Shown here: one piece after another, positions 33,298-44,145 of the stretch
Layout: every line of letters starts with the position of its first letter
Position numbering within the stretch: the first letter of the stretch is position 1
NCBI RefSeq assembly: GCF_015706575.1
Contig: NW_024037063.1
Span: forward strand, 8,742,927-8,806,926
Direction: 5' to 3'
From: Patiria miniata
Taxonomy: Eukaryota > Echinodermata > Asteroidea > Valvatida > Asterinidae
Length of the DNA stretch: 64,000 nt
Notes under the pieces: model-generated
Database searches by the model: none
What the model was told of the DNA's origin: nothing
The model's input: only the letters and a program-made list of their open reading frames with translations
Made by a program: the position numbers and the translations under genes

Positions 33298-33757
33298 AAA
33301 AAAAATTTTTTGCCATATTTTACACGTATGTAAAATGTTACCCAAACTGACATTGCATATTTACAACTGGACACCTAAGCACCAAGAAAAACTTTTGTTT
33401 TGGTATAGTCAGGGTTCAAATATAGCAGAAACAATACCTCAAGCATGTCAAGTGTGGATGTAATGGTGTAAAAATCACTCAATGGAAGTGTGACATTTGA
33501 GTTTTACACCGTGTAAATTTAAATGTTACATCCACACAATCAAGCTTTTATTTCTGCTCCATTTCGTCACTGACACCCTCTGCATCACATGTGTACAAAA
33601 AAAATTAAAATTCAAATTTTCTTTTTTTGCCGATATTAGCAGTTTGTATCATGAAGTTTAACATGACGAAGTTTAAATTGCTGAAATAATCTTAAATAAC
33701 CAAATTTTACTAATGAATTTTCAAGAAATTGGTCAATTCTGGTGTTTTTTGTTACCA

Positions 33758-33960
33758 CGAAGTGACGCTGCACAGGGTGTCAGTTCGTGAAAACAAAAAT
33801 TTACGTGTTTTCGGAGAGTGCGCACATGCAATAGCAGTGTGTGCGCGCACTTTCCCAAAACACGTCAATTTTTGTTTTCACGAACTGACACTCACTATGC
33901 TATTGCATGCGTGCACTCTCTGAAAACACATACATTTTTGTTTTCATGAACTGACACCCG
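33758..33960. repeat. Alternating direct and inverted repeat cluster
   Basis: GTGTCAGTTCGTGAAAACAA and its complement alternate three times, with AGAGTGCGCACATGCAATAG and its complement between them, forming two linked hairpins. Confidence 0.65.
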
Positions 33961-34293
33961 TCTTAATCATTTACTTGCTAACTAACTAAGCTTATTTTCA
34001 AAATATAACTTTTATAATTGAGTAGTTAAAGCATGATCACGTTAAGTGATACTAAAACCTCTAAGACAGATGGATTATTTTACTGAGTAAATTTGTGTCA
34101 AACCTTTATAAGTGTTTTTCTCCGATTTGTATTTCTGCAACGCTGACCACCGGGTGTCGGTTCGTGGTGTCGGTGACGATTTGATGTCTGACTACCATAA
34201 CAAAAGCTTTCTTATTGTGTTGCATCTATAGAAAGAAGTACGCAAAGCAAATTTGGGTAATGTTTCGCAGAAATAAAAAAAAAAAACAAGTCA

Positions 34294-35890
34294 GGTGTGT
34301 TTACAAACACAAATGCCCCGCAACCGTGACTGTTTCCATGACATAACACCACTCTAACATCAACTTACATGTACCTTGGTCAAATGGAACGTTCATTGAC
34401 AGCATTAGTGTCTTCTGTAGGTTTTATATGAATTAATCCCTAATCCCTATGATCTCAGATTAAATACAAGATTTCTATGTTTTAGCCACCGTGACCTTGA
34501 CCCTTGACCTTTTGGCCCCAAATGTAAAAGGCCTCTTAGGATTGAAAAGGACAATCCACAAACCGAATTTGAAGTTCATATGTAAAGTATATCTCAAGTT
34601 ATCGCACTGACAAAATTTCTATTGTTTCAGCCACTGTGACCTTGACCCTTGACCTTTTGGCCCCAAATGCAATAGGCTTCTTAGGATTACCATTATACAT
34701 ATTTGGATGTAACACTGACACGTACGGTACGTGTCAATGTTACATCCAAAATGACATTTTTATGCCCCGCGGCGAAGCCGAAGGGGCATATACTGTTTCC
34801 GCCTTGTCCTTCCGTGGGTGGGTGGGTGGGTGTGTGTGTCCGGACAAATCTTGTCAGCGCGATAACTTGAGAAATACTTAACATATGAACTTCAAATTTG
34901 GTTTGTGGATTGTCCTTGGTAATCCTAAGAAGCCTTTTGCATTTGGGGCCGAAAGGTCAAGGGTCAAGGTCACAGTGGCTGAAACAATAGAAATTTTGTC
35001 AGCGCGATAACTTGAGAAATACTTAACATATTAACTTCAAATTTGGTTTGTGGATTGTCCTTGGTAATCCTAAGAAGCCTTTTGCATTTGGGGCCGAAAG
35101 GTCAAGGGTCAAGGTCACAGTGGCTGAAACAATAGAAATTTTGTCAGCGCGATAACTTGAGAAATACTTAACATATGAACTTCATATTTGGTTTGTGGAT
35201 TGTCCTTGGTAATCCTAAGAAGCCTTTTGCATTTGGGGCCGAAAGGTCAAGGGTCAAGGTCACAGTGGCTGAAACAATAGAAATTTTGTCAGCACGATAA
35301 CTTGAGAAATACTTTACATATGAACTTCAAATTTGGTTTGTGGATTGTCCTTGGCAATTCTAAGAAGCCTTTTGCATTTGGGGCCAAAAGGTCAAGGGTC
35401 AAGGTCACAGTGACTAAAACAAAAGAAATTTTGTCCGCACGATAACTTGAGAAATACTTTACATATGAACTTCAAATTTGGTTTGTGTATTGTTCTTGGT
35501 AATCCTAAGAAGCCTATAGCATTTGGGACCAAAAGGTAAAGGGTCAAGGTCACAGTGACTAAAACAAAAGAAATTTTGTCCACACGATAACTTGAGAAAT
35601 ACTTTACATATGAACTTCAAATTTGGTTTGTGGATTGTCCTTGGCAATCCTAAGGAGCCTATCGCATTGGGGGTCGAAAGGTCAAGGGTCAAGGTCACAG
35701 TGGCTAAAACAATAGAAATCTTGTATTTAATCTGAGATCATAGGGATTAGGGATTAATTCATATAAAACCTACAGAAGACACTAATGCTGTCAATGAACG
35801 TTCCATTTGACCAAGGTACATGCAAGTTGATGTTAGAGTGGTGTTATGTCATGGAAACAGTCACGGTTGCGGGGCATTTGTGTTTGTAAA
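34294..35890. mobile_element. Inverted-repeat-bounded segment holding the 145-bp array
   Basis: Left arm 34,294-34,480 (starting near GTCAGGTGTGTTTACAAACA) is the complement of 35,705-35,890 and its continuation at 36,761. The arms face each other around the array. Units next to the left arm run in the reverse orientation. Confidence 0.7.
34848..35710 (+). repeat. 145-bp tandem array, six units
   Basis: GATAACTTGAGAAATACTT occurs at 34861, 35006, 35151, 35296, 35441 and 35586, an exact 145-bp step. Each unit carries AGGTCAAGGGTCAAGGTCA or a one-base variant. About 1.4 further units lie inverted at 34,485-34,690. No indel separates the six forward units. Confidence 0.92.
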
Positions 35891-36760
35891 TGTAATCGGG
35901 AAAAATGGACCGCTCGACTAAACTAAATAAAACTAAACGCTGGGGGAACTCACTTAAGAAAACTCAATTAATCTAATGATCGAATAGGGTAAAGACGCGA
36001 GGAAATGCAAGAAGTGGGACAGTGACTCAAAATGTAGGTTTCCTCAATAAACAAAAATAAGAAAAATAACTTTATTGATACTAAAGCAATGACCAAAAGC
36101 CAAACCAGTGTAACCTTAACCAAGACCAACACACAGTAAAACTATTAAACGAAACCCAGAATTGAAACAATTAAAAACACAGTGCCAAAGAAAGTTACAG
36201 ATTAAAATCAAAATGGCTTTCAAACCTGTTAAATAAAACAACAAAAAAATACAATCGATTAAAATACACTTCTTCAATCAAATTTAAGAAACACAAAGTC
36301 TTAAACATTGAATCCAAACTAAGTTTATAACAAAAGATACTTCCAAGTCCTATCTTTAAAATACAACTTTAGAAATGAAATTCCAAAGAAATAAAGGAAT
36401 AATATGATTGTCAAACTAATCAACTAATGAAACAACTAAATAATAAAACAAAGTTTAAGCTTACCGAGTCCATATAGCAGTAAGGTCTTGAAGCAGGCAA
36501 AACTTATAGAGTAAAAATCAAAGCTTGGGAAGGGAGAACAAGTGTGGGTGTTCCCCTTGCGCTGCCAGTCTGCTAACTGAAGTACATGTACATTATAGGG
36601 GTGACCAACCACACTACCAAGGATTATGTAAGAGGGTTCATTGTTTATTACACAGGATTCCTAAGAAATTGGGGTGCTGGAAGAGCTTAAAGGGGAAATG
36701 TAAACAGTGGAAGGGCAATTAACTCTAACATCAACACAGGGTCTTTCTACACCTGCCACA
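35891..36760. mobile_element. Solo LTR of a Ty3/Gypsy relative (870 bp)
   Basis: Starts TGTAATCGGGAAAAATGG and ends CTGCCACA, resembling the LTR of the full element at 37,955 (TGTAACCCAGAAAAATGG and CTGCCACA). It has a 4-bp target duplication TAAA (35887-35890 and 36761-36764). The opposite arm of the host inverted repeat shows the unoccupied site with a single TAAA. A fossil left by LTR-LTR recombination. Confidence 0.8.
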
Positions 36761-37954
36761 TAAACACACCTGACTTGTTTGCTCATATTTTTGGCAAAAT
36801 ACATTGAAATGATTTCAAACTTGCTACAGTAGTGAAACACCCAACAACAAATATTATGTAGAGCACCTGCTAGCAGGGTATTCATGCTTTTCTTAATATG
36901 GTCATAATTGTCACACTTTGTTCCCCAACCCGGTGGAATGACCCATAGAACAAGAGGTGATCTTATTGAGACCTTCAAAATCCTGAATGGTCTAGAGAGA
37001 AGAGCTAGACCAAGACAGATTTTTCAGGGTGCAGACCAGTAAATCGGTCCGAAATTGCCTGCGCCGGCCAAATCACGATTTGCATGCCCTCAAAATCTTC
37101 GGTATTTGGGCATGCTTTGGGCCATGAACTTGAGGGTTTGTAAAAAATATGGGTGGAAGCCGTGCACAGGACTGGGAGCTTGCAGTTCTGTGTAATTTTG
37201 ATGTAATTTGGACCCTAAAAGCGCTCTATTTTGCAATGGAGTGTAGGCATCGTTTTTCAAAATGGCGATGGGCTTCAGGACTATTTTCAGGGGTGATCAT
37301 CTTCAAATGCAAATTTCCCCTAAAAGTCATCAGTTGACCCGCCGAAAATTGAAAAGAAAATGAAAGATGATGAAATAAGCTTTAATTTGATGTGCGTCTC
37401 GAACACCTTGGAGAGTTGTGAGTATTTTTCCTGAATTTTTGAAGTGGGAGCATTTACCATTGGGGTCTATGGAAGTTTATTTACTGGTGTGCTACCTGTA
37501 GTTTCAAAATGGCGCCTTCCATCGTTTGTTGTCAAATGTTTGCGGAGTGTTTTTTTTTCAGGGGGGCGGAACCTTGGGGGGAGGGGGGCAGCGTTTCAAA
37601 AGGGGTCACCAATGGCGGTTCTGCAACAAATGCGCCCAAAATCTGAATAGGGCCGATGGACCGTCGTCCGATCACAGCAATTTCAAGCGAACAAGGGGGG
37701 GGGGGGGTAATTTGGGGTCGGAAAGAGCAAAAACTCAATTTAAGCCCGTTGGGGGCGCCCTACAGTAAGGTAGCCGCAAACAGAGGGCTTGTTTTCAGGC
37801 CAGAAATCGCAGTCAGAGATTTTTTTTCTTGCTATTTTTTGATGAAATATGAGTCATCCATCCTTCCTCGTGCCTTACAAGTGGTTTGGGGAAATTTTTC
37901 AAAACCTCGCTTCTCTATAGGGTGCAGACCAGTAAATCGGTCCAAAATTGCCTG

Positions 37955-39875
37955 TGTAACCCAGAAAAATGGAACAAAGGAATTGGACCTAGGATCTCTA
38001 GAAAATCGCGAGGAAAATTAAGTTGGCAAAGAGACAGAGATTCAAGAGCTATCACTGGAACGCATTTATTTCTCCTGAACGACAATTAAAAAAAAAACTA
38101 AACCAAAAATAAAATTATGAGACTCGAAGAACAACTGATTTTGTACCTGACACTCGACCAACCTTGATGTTCTCCTAACCAAACAAATGTAAATGACCTT
38201 TGACTTTCCCTAAAGATAAAAAACTGCTATGAACCAAAAAACCTCAGTATATTGATCACAACTGAAACTAAGTAAATGAAGCAAAAATAGACAAAAAAAA
38301 TTCTAAAATGACACGAACCAATAGACAAAAAAAACAACTCAATCACTTCAAGCCATAAACCAACCAAAAACCATTAACCAGATAAAAAAAAAAAAAAAAC
38401 CAACAACTAAAACCTAGAACGAAGATTTAAAATTAAAACCAACAATAAAAACCTAAGATTTAAAACCAACTAAAATTAAAACCAATACAGCATCAAAAGA
38501 AGGTCATAAATCGAAAACAACAGCTTAAACAACCTGTAGAAATAATAAAAAACGCAAAGTAAGTATAGGACTAAATGAGTACATTATAAATCCTAATAAT
38601 AACTAGGCCAACCTAAAACAGGTGCTCTATTCTGGCAATACCACACACTCATCCTTATCAATGTGATTAAGAACTTCTGGCCACTGCATAAACAATCAAC
38701 AGTGCTGAGTTGCCACAAGCATAGTTATGTGTGCTCCAGGTAACAACACTAACTTTCTTGTGCATACTAATGAGTCTTGCCTTGTCCATGTGTTTATCTC
38801 CAAGGTCATCTACTAGGCTCTGTGGCCAAATCCAGCCACCCAGGCTGTCAGCTAGAGAGTTTACAAGTCACTTAGCACTTCTTGCATACGTACACTGGGG
38901 AACCACTATGCCTTAATTATTACCACAAAACATACAAAGCATTTCATCAACCAACTGCTCAGTGGACTAGGCAAAGTCTAAGGCCCTATTATCTTAACTG
39001 GTGGTCAACCTGATAAAAATAAGACACTGTGGCTGGGCAATGTCCCTTCAGTAAAGTAAAGAAATGCATCATACATGTGCACAAGTAGGGACTCATTATA
39101 CAGAATAAATGACAAGTGAAGGATTTACTTCCAACTATCTAAATTCTAACACTATTGGTTAAAATAAAAAATCCAGCTATGTAAAAGATGAAATACACCT
39201 GTGCAAAACTTAAAAGATCACTTGTTTTCTTCTCAAGTTCTCATACAACGAAAAAGTAAAGTTGTAAACCATGGGACTAACCATCGGATACGACATACAT
39301 GTAGTATAATGCACAAAAATACATCGCGCAAAAGTAACTCTCTTGTGAATCAATCTTAAACTCCAAGTGTACTTGAACTTCACACTCCGTATAACAAGAA
39401 AAGAACGAGGAAATTTCAATCTCAGGCCACAAGAACAAAAGTACCAATTGGATCACTAAATATTTATCTATTAAATGTACTTTCACTTCTTAGTTAACAA
39501 AACAACAAAAACTTGAGCTTACCGAATCCAGCAGCAGACCAAACTTTCAGGGTAGAAAAGCCATAGATTTTCAAGGGAATCTGCAGAGCAAAACTAAATG
39601 ATGCTGCCCTGCCTTCTACCAGTCTGCAAAATGAGGCATGGACCACATGGTCTCACAGATAAGGGGGTCTCTGTTCTGGACAGGAATGTTTACTCTATCC
39701 AGGGGGCGTACACTACTATCCTCCTACAGCACTGCTATTATTTTACTGTGTCATAAACTTCTACTTAATTAACTTAAGAGGGCTACAACACAAACTAAGC
39801 CATGCAAGTCAGGGGGAGGGACTCCTATGTTGAAAACCAAAAGCTAATGCAAGTTAACTATGTGGCCCTGCCACA
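37955..39875 (-). repeat. 3' LTR of the Gypsy element
   Basis: Direct repeat of 45,568-47,489. On the plus strand it starts TGTAACCCAG and ends GCCACA. The plus strand is very A-rich over the first 600 bp. Confidence 0.93.
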
Positions 39876-39991
39876 CACTCGCCAACTAAAATACATTGCT
39901 ATCCTTAGCAATGGCGCAAGGAGAGTGTCAAGACTTATTACTAGAGTCCTCGAAAATTGTGTGACCACTATGGGCATAATTCATTAACTAT

Positions 39992-42900
39992 TCACTGCCA
40001 GTCTCCAAACCTGCGAGGCGGACGGATGCTTCTCTTTGGTCGTCGGCTGGTCCTCACCTCCAATACACTGTCAGAACTAGCGGAGCTATCAGTGGACACT
40101 TCAGACTCATCAGCTGTACTGCTACCATAGGATGACTCTGGTTCTTCATCCTGCAACTGATGTAGGGGTGGGGGTAGATGGAGATGCGGAGGATAATCTT
40201 CATCCTGGAACTGTGGAGGAGGTTGAAGTAGATAAACCTGAGGTCCGTCCACATCTTGGGACTGCGGAAGGGGTGGAAGTAGACCCTCATCTGTTTCATC
40301 CTCTACCTCGAAAGGACAAATGGCCAGTAGGTTTCGATGTAGATTTCTCGTCTTCGTAGATCCACGTTGCTGAATGGTATACACTGGCAAGTCTCCCAGT
40401 TGCCTAAGGACGATGTAAGGTATTTCCTCCCATTTGTCTCTCAGCTTACCTCTGCCTCTTGGTGTTTTGTTGGCGACAAGGACTCGATCTCCTGGCTGAA
40501 GTTCTCTCTCGGTTCCACGAATCTTTTTGTCATAGTTCAACTTTTGCTTGTGCTGTGCCTTCTCGGTTGCGAGCTTCACCTTTTCGCTGGCATTCCGGAG
40601 GTGTTTCTGCATCTGCTGGACGTACAGGGACTGGGGACGGCTCTCCTCTGACTCTGGCTCCCCTGGAGTTACAAGGTCCACGGGTAGCCTAGGTTCCCTC
40701 AAGAACATCAGATAGAATGGACTATAGCCTGTTGTCTCATGTCTCGTACTATTGTAGGCATAAGTCATCGACTGCAAGTGCATCGCCCAGTTAGGCTTCT
40801 GGTCAGGTTCAAGGGTTCCCATCATAGACAATAGCGTCCGGTTGAAACGTTCCGTCATCCCGTTGCCTTGGGGGTGGTAGGGAGACGTTTTACTTTTCAC
40901 AGTACCGAGGAGATTACACAGCTCCTTCACTATAGCTGATTCGAAACATCTCCCCTGATCAGAGTGAATACGTTTAGGGATGCCGTAGTTCTTGATATAC
41001 TTCTCCCATAAGACTCGTGCCACTGTATTTGCAGTCTCATCTCTCGTCGCGTACGCCTGTGCATACCGGGTGTAGTGGTCTGTCACTACCAGGATGTGTT
41101 CGAAACCACCTTTCGACCTCTCCAGTGACAAGAAGTCTATACAGACCAACTCTAATGGTCGGGTTGTCTGGATGCTCTGAAGGGGTGCTTGTCGCCGAGT
41201 GTCCGGTAGTTTCCTTAGGGCACATCGCTTGCACTTCCCGACATATGCCTTCGTTTCAGAATATAAGCCGGGCCAGAAGTAACGGTCTCGTACTAGCTGG
41301 ACTGTCTTCTCGAATCCAAGATGTCCCATCTTGTCATGGAGATGTTTCAGGACCTGGGGTCGCAGTGACTTCGAGGGGATGGGCAGATAGTTGTCTCTAT
41401 CCTCTGTGATATGGACGTAGAACAGTGCACCGTCTTTCACGTGAAGGTTATCCCATGACCTCAACAATCTGCGGACTGCAGGAGCTTCAGCCTTCATCTG
41501 CCTCTTACTTGGTCTAGACTTTCGTGTCAACTTAAGAGTTGTCACACGACTGATGTCCAAGTCCTGCTGTGTCATTGCTACGCCTGGTATCTGTTCAAGT
41601 ACAGTTCCCACTGTTGCATGCTCCCTGGCCTCAGGCCCTTCAGACACGTCACATGACCCAGAGGAAGCGCATTCTTCAGAGTACGTACGCTCCGCCATTG
41701 AAGTGCTCGGGTCTCCTTCCTGAGGAACCATCTGCTGAGCTGCTATTGGATGTTGAGTAGTCTCCTTGTCTACCTCGTCAACTGCATTCAGGATCTGTTG
41801 TACATCATTCCTGGGGATTCTGGACAATGCATCGGCATTTGCATTCAGTTTGCCTGGTCTATACACAATGCTGAGGTTGTACTGGGCGAGGTCACTAATC
41901 CAACGATGACTATGGGCATCTAGCTTGGCCTTCTTCAACACATACGTGAGCGGATTGTTGTCCGTCATAGCAGTCACCTCGTTACCATACAGATAGTCCT
42001 TGAACTTATCTGTCACCGCCCAGTGAAGTGCCTTGAACTCCATCTTGTGTGCTGGATATTTCCTTTCGGCGGCGGACAGAGAGCGGCTAGCATATGCAAG
42101 CACTCGCTCCTTGCCTTCTTGTGTCTGCGTCAGAACTGCTCCTAGACCATCTCTGGAGGCATCAGTCTGCACTGTAAATGGGAGGCTGTAATCAGCGTAC
42201 GCCAAGATGGGTGCAGAGATCAGCTTAGACATCAGTGTGGTGAAGGCCTCTTGACACTCAGTGGTCCAGACAAAAGTTGGCTCCTTGCCACCTCGTTTTC
42301 CCCCAGTTAAGGCGAAGAGAGGAGCTGCTATATTGGCATAGTGTTGGATGAACTTCCGATAATAGCCAGTCATCCCCAAAAAGCTCCTCACACCTCTCCT
42401 ACACGTGGGTACAGGCCAACTCTTCATGATGGAGACCTTTTCAGGATCCGTGGCAATCCCCTTGGCAGACACTATATGGCCTAAGTATCGAACCTTGGTC
42501 CTGAACAGTTGGCACTTAGAGGGTTTCAACTTTAGTCCATGTTCTCTCAGCCGAGCAAAGACCTTGCCTAGACGTTCCATGTGTTCCTCTATGGTGCTGC
42601 TGAAAACCACTATATCATCAAGGTATATGAGGAGACTCTCGAAAGTCATGTCACCAAATACAGTGGACATTAACCTTTGGAACGTAGCTGGAGCATTAAC
42701 AAGGCCAAAGGGCATGCGGGTATACTCATACAACCCCATGGGAGACGTGAATGCTGTCTTCGGCTGATCCTTTGGTGCCATTTTCACCTGGTGGTAGCCG
42801 GACGTGAGGTCTAGGCATGAAAAGTACCTTGCCTTCCCAAGGGCATCAAGGGCCTCGTCAATCCTTGGGAGTGGGAATGCATCCCTGGTGGTTCTGGAAT

Positions 42901-44077
42901 TCAGCTTCCGATAATCGACACACAGGCGAATCGTTCCATCCTTCTTCTCTACCACAACTATGGGGGACGCAAAAGGGCTCTGGCTATGTCGAACTATTCC
43001 TGCCTCCTTAAGCTCTTCAATGTGGCTTCTTACCGCTTGGTACTGGGCTGGGGGAATTCTCCGGTAGGGGAGCCTGAATGGAGTTGGGTCACTCAGTGGT
43101 ATTTCATGTTCCACTGTGGTAGTCGAACCCACATCTAAGTGCCCCTTGGAGAACACATCTGCATTCTGAGATAGAAGCACGTCGACAGCCTTCTTCTGAG
43201 ATGGGGTCAAGTCAGCACCCTGCAGATCAACCTCTGGCACTGGGCTGGTGTCGACAGCAACTTGTTCCATGATGACTGTCTCTTTCTCATTTTGCACTGC
43301 CGCTGGACTGACCAACTTGAAGCAGGAGAGGGTCGCTACCTTTGAATTTCTCCGGAGAGTCATCCGGTGATCAGACAAATTGCAGAGTTGGACTGACACC
43401 CTGGAGCCCTGCACCTGAACCAGTGTGCGGCCTACTGCCAGCTCCTTAGTGAGGCTGTTGTCTAACATGGCAGTGATACTTCTTTTGCGCACAGACTTTG
43501 GTAGCCATGCCTGAACAGCAACTTTCTCTCCAGGTGACAAGTCCAGCGCATGTCTGCCTGCATATCTACAAATGCCAATGTCTCCATTCTCCTTAGCATG
43601 GTCTGCCCCATCTTCATTGACAACCTGGAAAGCCTGGAACCACTTGGGGGACAACCGTTGTGTTTTCTCCATGAACTTCGACCCATGAGAGCCCTTCATC
43701 CTGTCCCGACTGGCACGTATGACATTGGTGCCAATGAGTACAGGGGTGTCAAGGCGGAACGAAGTTGCCGGAACAACAAAGGCCGGAACCCCTCGGATAT
43801 GTTGACCCATAACATGTACATCAACCGTTATGACTCCTAGGTGTTGGACAACTTGTCCTCCGGCTCCTAAAATGGACACGTCGGAGGTACGGAGTGGTTG
43901 GAGTCTGAGCTCAGGATATCTCTGGATGAATTCATTGGTCACCGTGGTTACTTGCGAACCTGTATCTATTAATGCGAAACAATGAATTCCAGAGAACCCA
44001 ATCTCTGTTCTGTTGACAGGCCCAGCTTCTGGTATCTCAGCTGTCCTCTCCACACCACTCGTTCGGTCCTCTTTCAC
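39992..44077 (-). CDS. pol: Gypsy Pol polyprotein (fossil element part)
   Basis: 1361 residues. In order: aspartic protease (LIDTGSQ, near residue 36), reverse transcriptase with YLDDIVVF, RNase H (TDASRDGLG), integrase with an HHCC zinc finger and a D,D-35-E-type core (CIDFL, HSDQG, NGMTERFN), then a GPY/F-like module. The domain order PR-RT-RH-IN places it in Ty3/Gypsy (Metaviridae). No chromodomain was recognised. It lies in a different frame from Gag, as in families that make Pol by frameshifting. Confidence 0.95.
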   Translation of the reverse strand: MKEDRTSGVERTAEIPEAGPVNRTEIGFSGIHCFALIDTGSQVTTVTNEFIQRYPELRLQPLRTSDVSILGAGGQVVQHLGVITVDVHVMGQHIRGVPAFVVPATSFRLDTPVLIGTNVIRASRDRMKGSHGSKFMEKTQRLSPKWFQAFQVVNEDGADHAKENGDIGICRYAGRHALDLSPGEKVAVQAWLPKSVRKRSITAMLDNSLTKELAVGRTLVQVQGSRVSVQLCNLSDHRMTLRRNSKVATLSCFKLVSPAAVQNEKETVIMEQVAVDTSPVPEVDLQGADLTPSQKKAVDVLLSQNADVFSKGHLDVGSTTTVEHEIPLSDPTPFRLPYRRIPPAQYQAVRSHIEELKEAGIVRHSQSPFASPIVVVEKKDGTIRLCVDYRKLNSRTTRDAFPLPRIDEALDALGKARYFSCLDLTSGYHQVKMAPKDQPKTAFTSPMGLYEYTRMPFGLVNAPATFQRLMSTVFGDMTFESLLIYLDDIVVFSSTIEEHMERLGKVFARLREHGLKLKPSKCQLFRTKVRYLGHIVSAKGIATDPEKVSIMKSWPVPTCRRGVRSFLGMTGYYRKFIQHYANIAAPLFALTGGKRGGKEPTFVWTTECQEAFTTLMSKLISAPILAYADYSLPFTVQTDASRDGLGAVLTQTQEGKERVLAYASRSLSAAERKYPAHKMEFKALHWAVTDKFKDYLYGNEVTAMTDNNPLTYVLKKAKLDAHSHRWISDLAQYNLSIVYRPGKLNANADALSRIPRNDVQQILNAVDEVDKETTQHPIAAQQMVPQEGDPSTSMAERTYSEECASSGSCDVSEGPEAREHATVGTVLEQIPGVAMTQQDLDISRVTTLKLTRKSRPSKRQMKAEAPAVRRLLRSWDNLHVKDGALFYVHITEDRDNYLPIPSKSLRPQVLKHLHDKMGHLGFEKTVQLVRDRYFWPGLYSETKAYVGKCKRCALRKLPDTRRQAPLQSIQTTRPLELVCIDFLSLERSKGGFEHILVVTDHYTRYAQAYATRDETANTVARVLWEKYIKNYGIPKRIHSDQGRCFESAIVKELCNLLGTVKSKTSPYHPQGNGMTERFNRTLLSMMGTLEPDQKPNWAMHLQSMTYAYNSTRHETTGYSPFYLMFLREPRLPVDLVTPGEPESEESRPQSLYVQQMQKHLRNASEKVKLATEKAQHKQKLNYDKKIRGTERELQPGDRVLVANKTPRGRGKLRDKWEEIPYIVLRQLGDLPVYTIQQRGSTKTRNLHRNLLAICPFEVEDETDEGLLPPLPQSQDVDGPQVYLLQPPPQFQDEDYPPHLHLPPPLHQLQDEEPESSYGSSTADESEVSTDSSASSDSVLEVRTSRRPKRSIRPPRRFGDWQ

Positions 44078-44145
44078 ATGGCTATTGATGGATGTATATG
44101 TATTAGTGTTAAGTGGGCTCTTCCCTGTTAAACCCGCCGACTGCC

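Larger units (their letters stand above)
33061..36945. mobile_element. Long-TIR composite element inserted in the LINE (3.9 kb)
   Basis: Outer ends GGGTCATTCCACCGGGTT and, inverted, AACCCGGTGGAATGACCC begin arms of about 190 bp that still align (for example GTTTGAAATCAT and AAAATATGAGCAAA). TAGAACA occurs at both junctions (33054-33060 and 36946-36952), a likely target duplication. Inside are several smaller palindromes, a 145-bp tandem array and a solo LTR. The class could be Mutator-like, but that is not settled. Confidence 0.6.

Noticed and set aside
34848-35710. CRISPR-like array
   Set aside because: Units are 145 bp of nearly constant sequence with no unique spacers, in an animal genome. 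It is a tandem repeat.
38731-39486. Short open frames present identically in both LTRs
   Set aside because: They repeat because the LTRs are copies, and no domain is visible. LTRs of this group are not known to code.
40132-43840. Plus-strand open frames across the Gypsy pol
   Set aside because: They are shadows of the minus-strand Pol frame, with no start context or homology.
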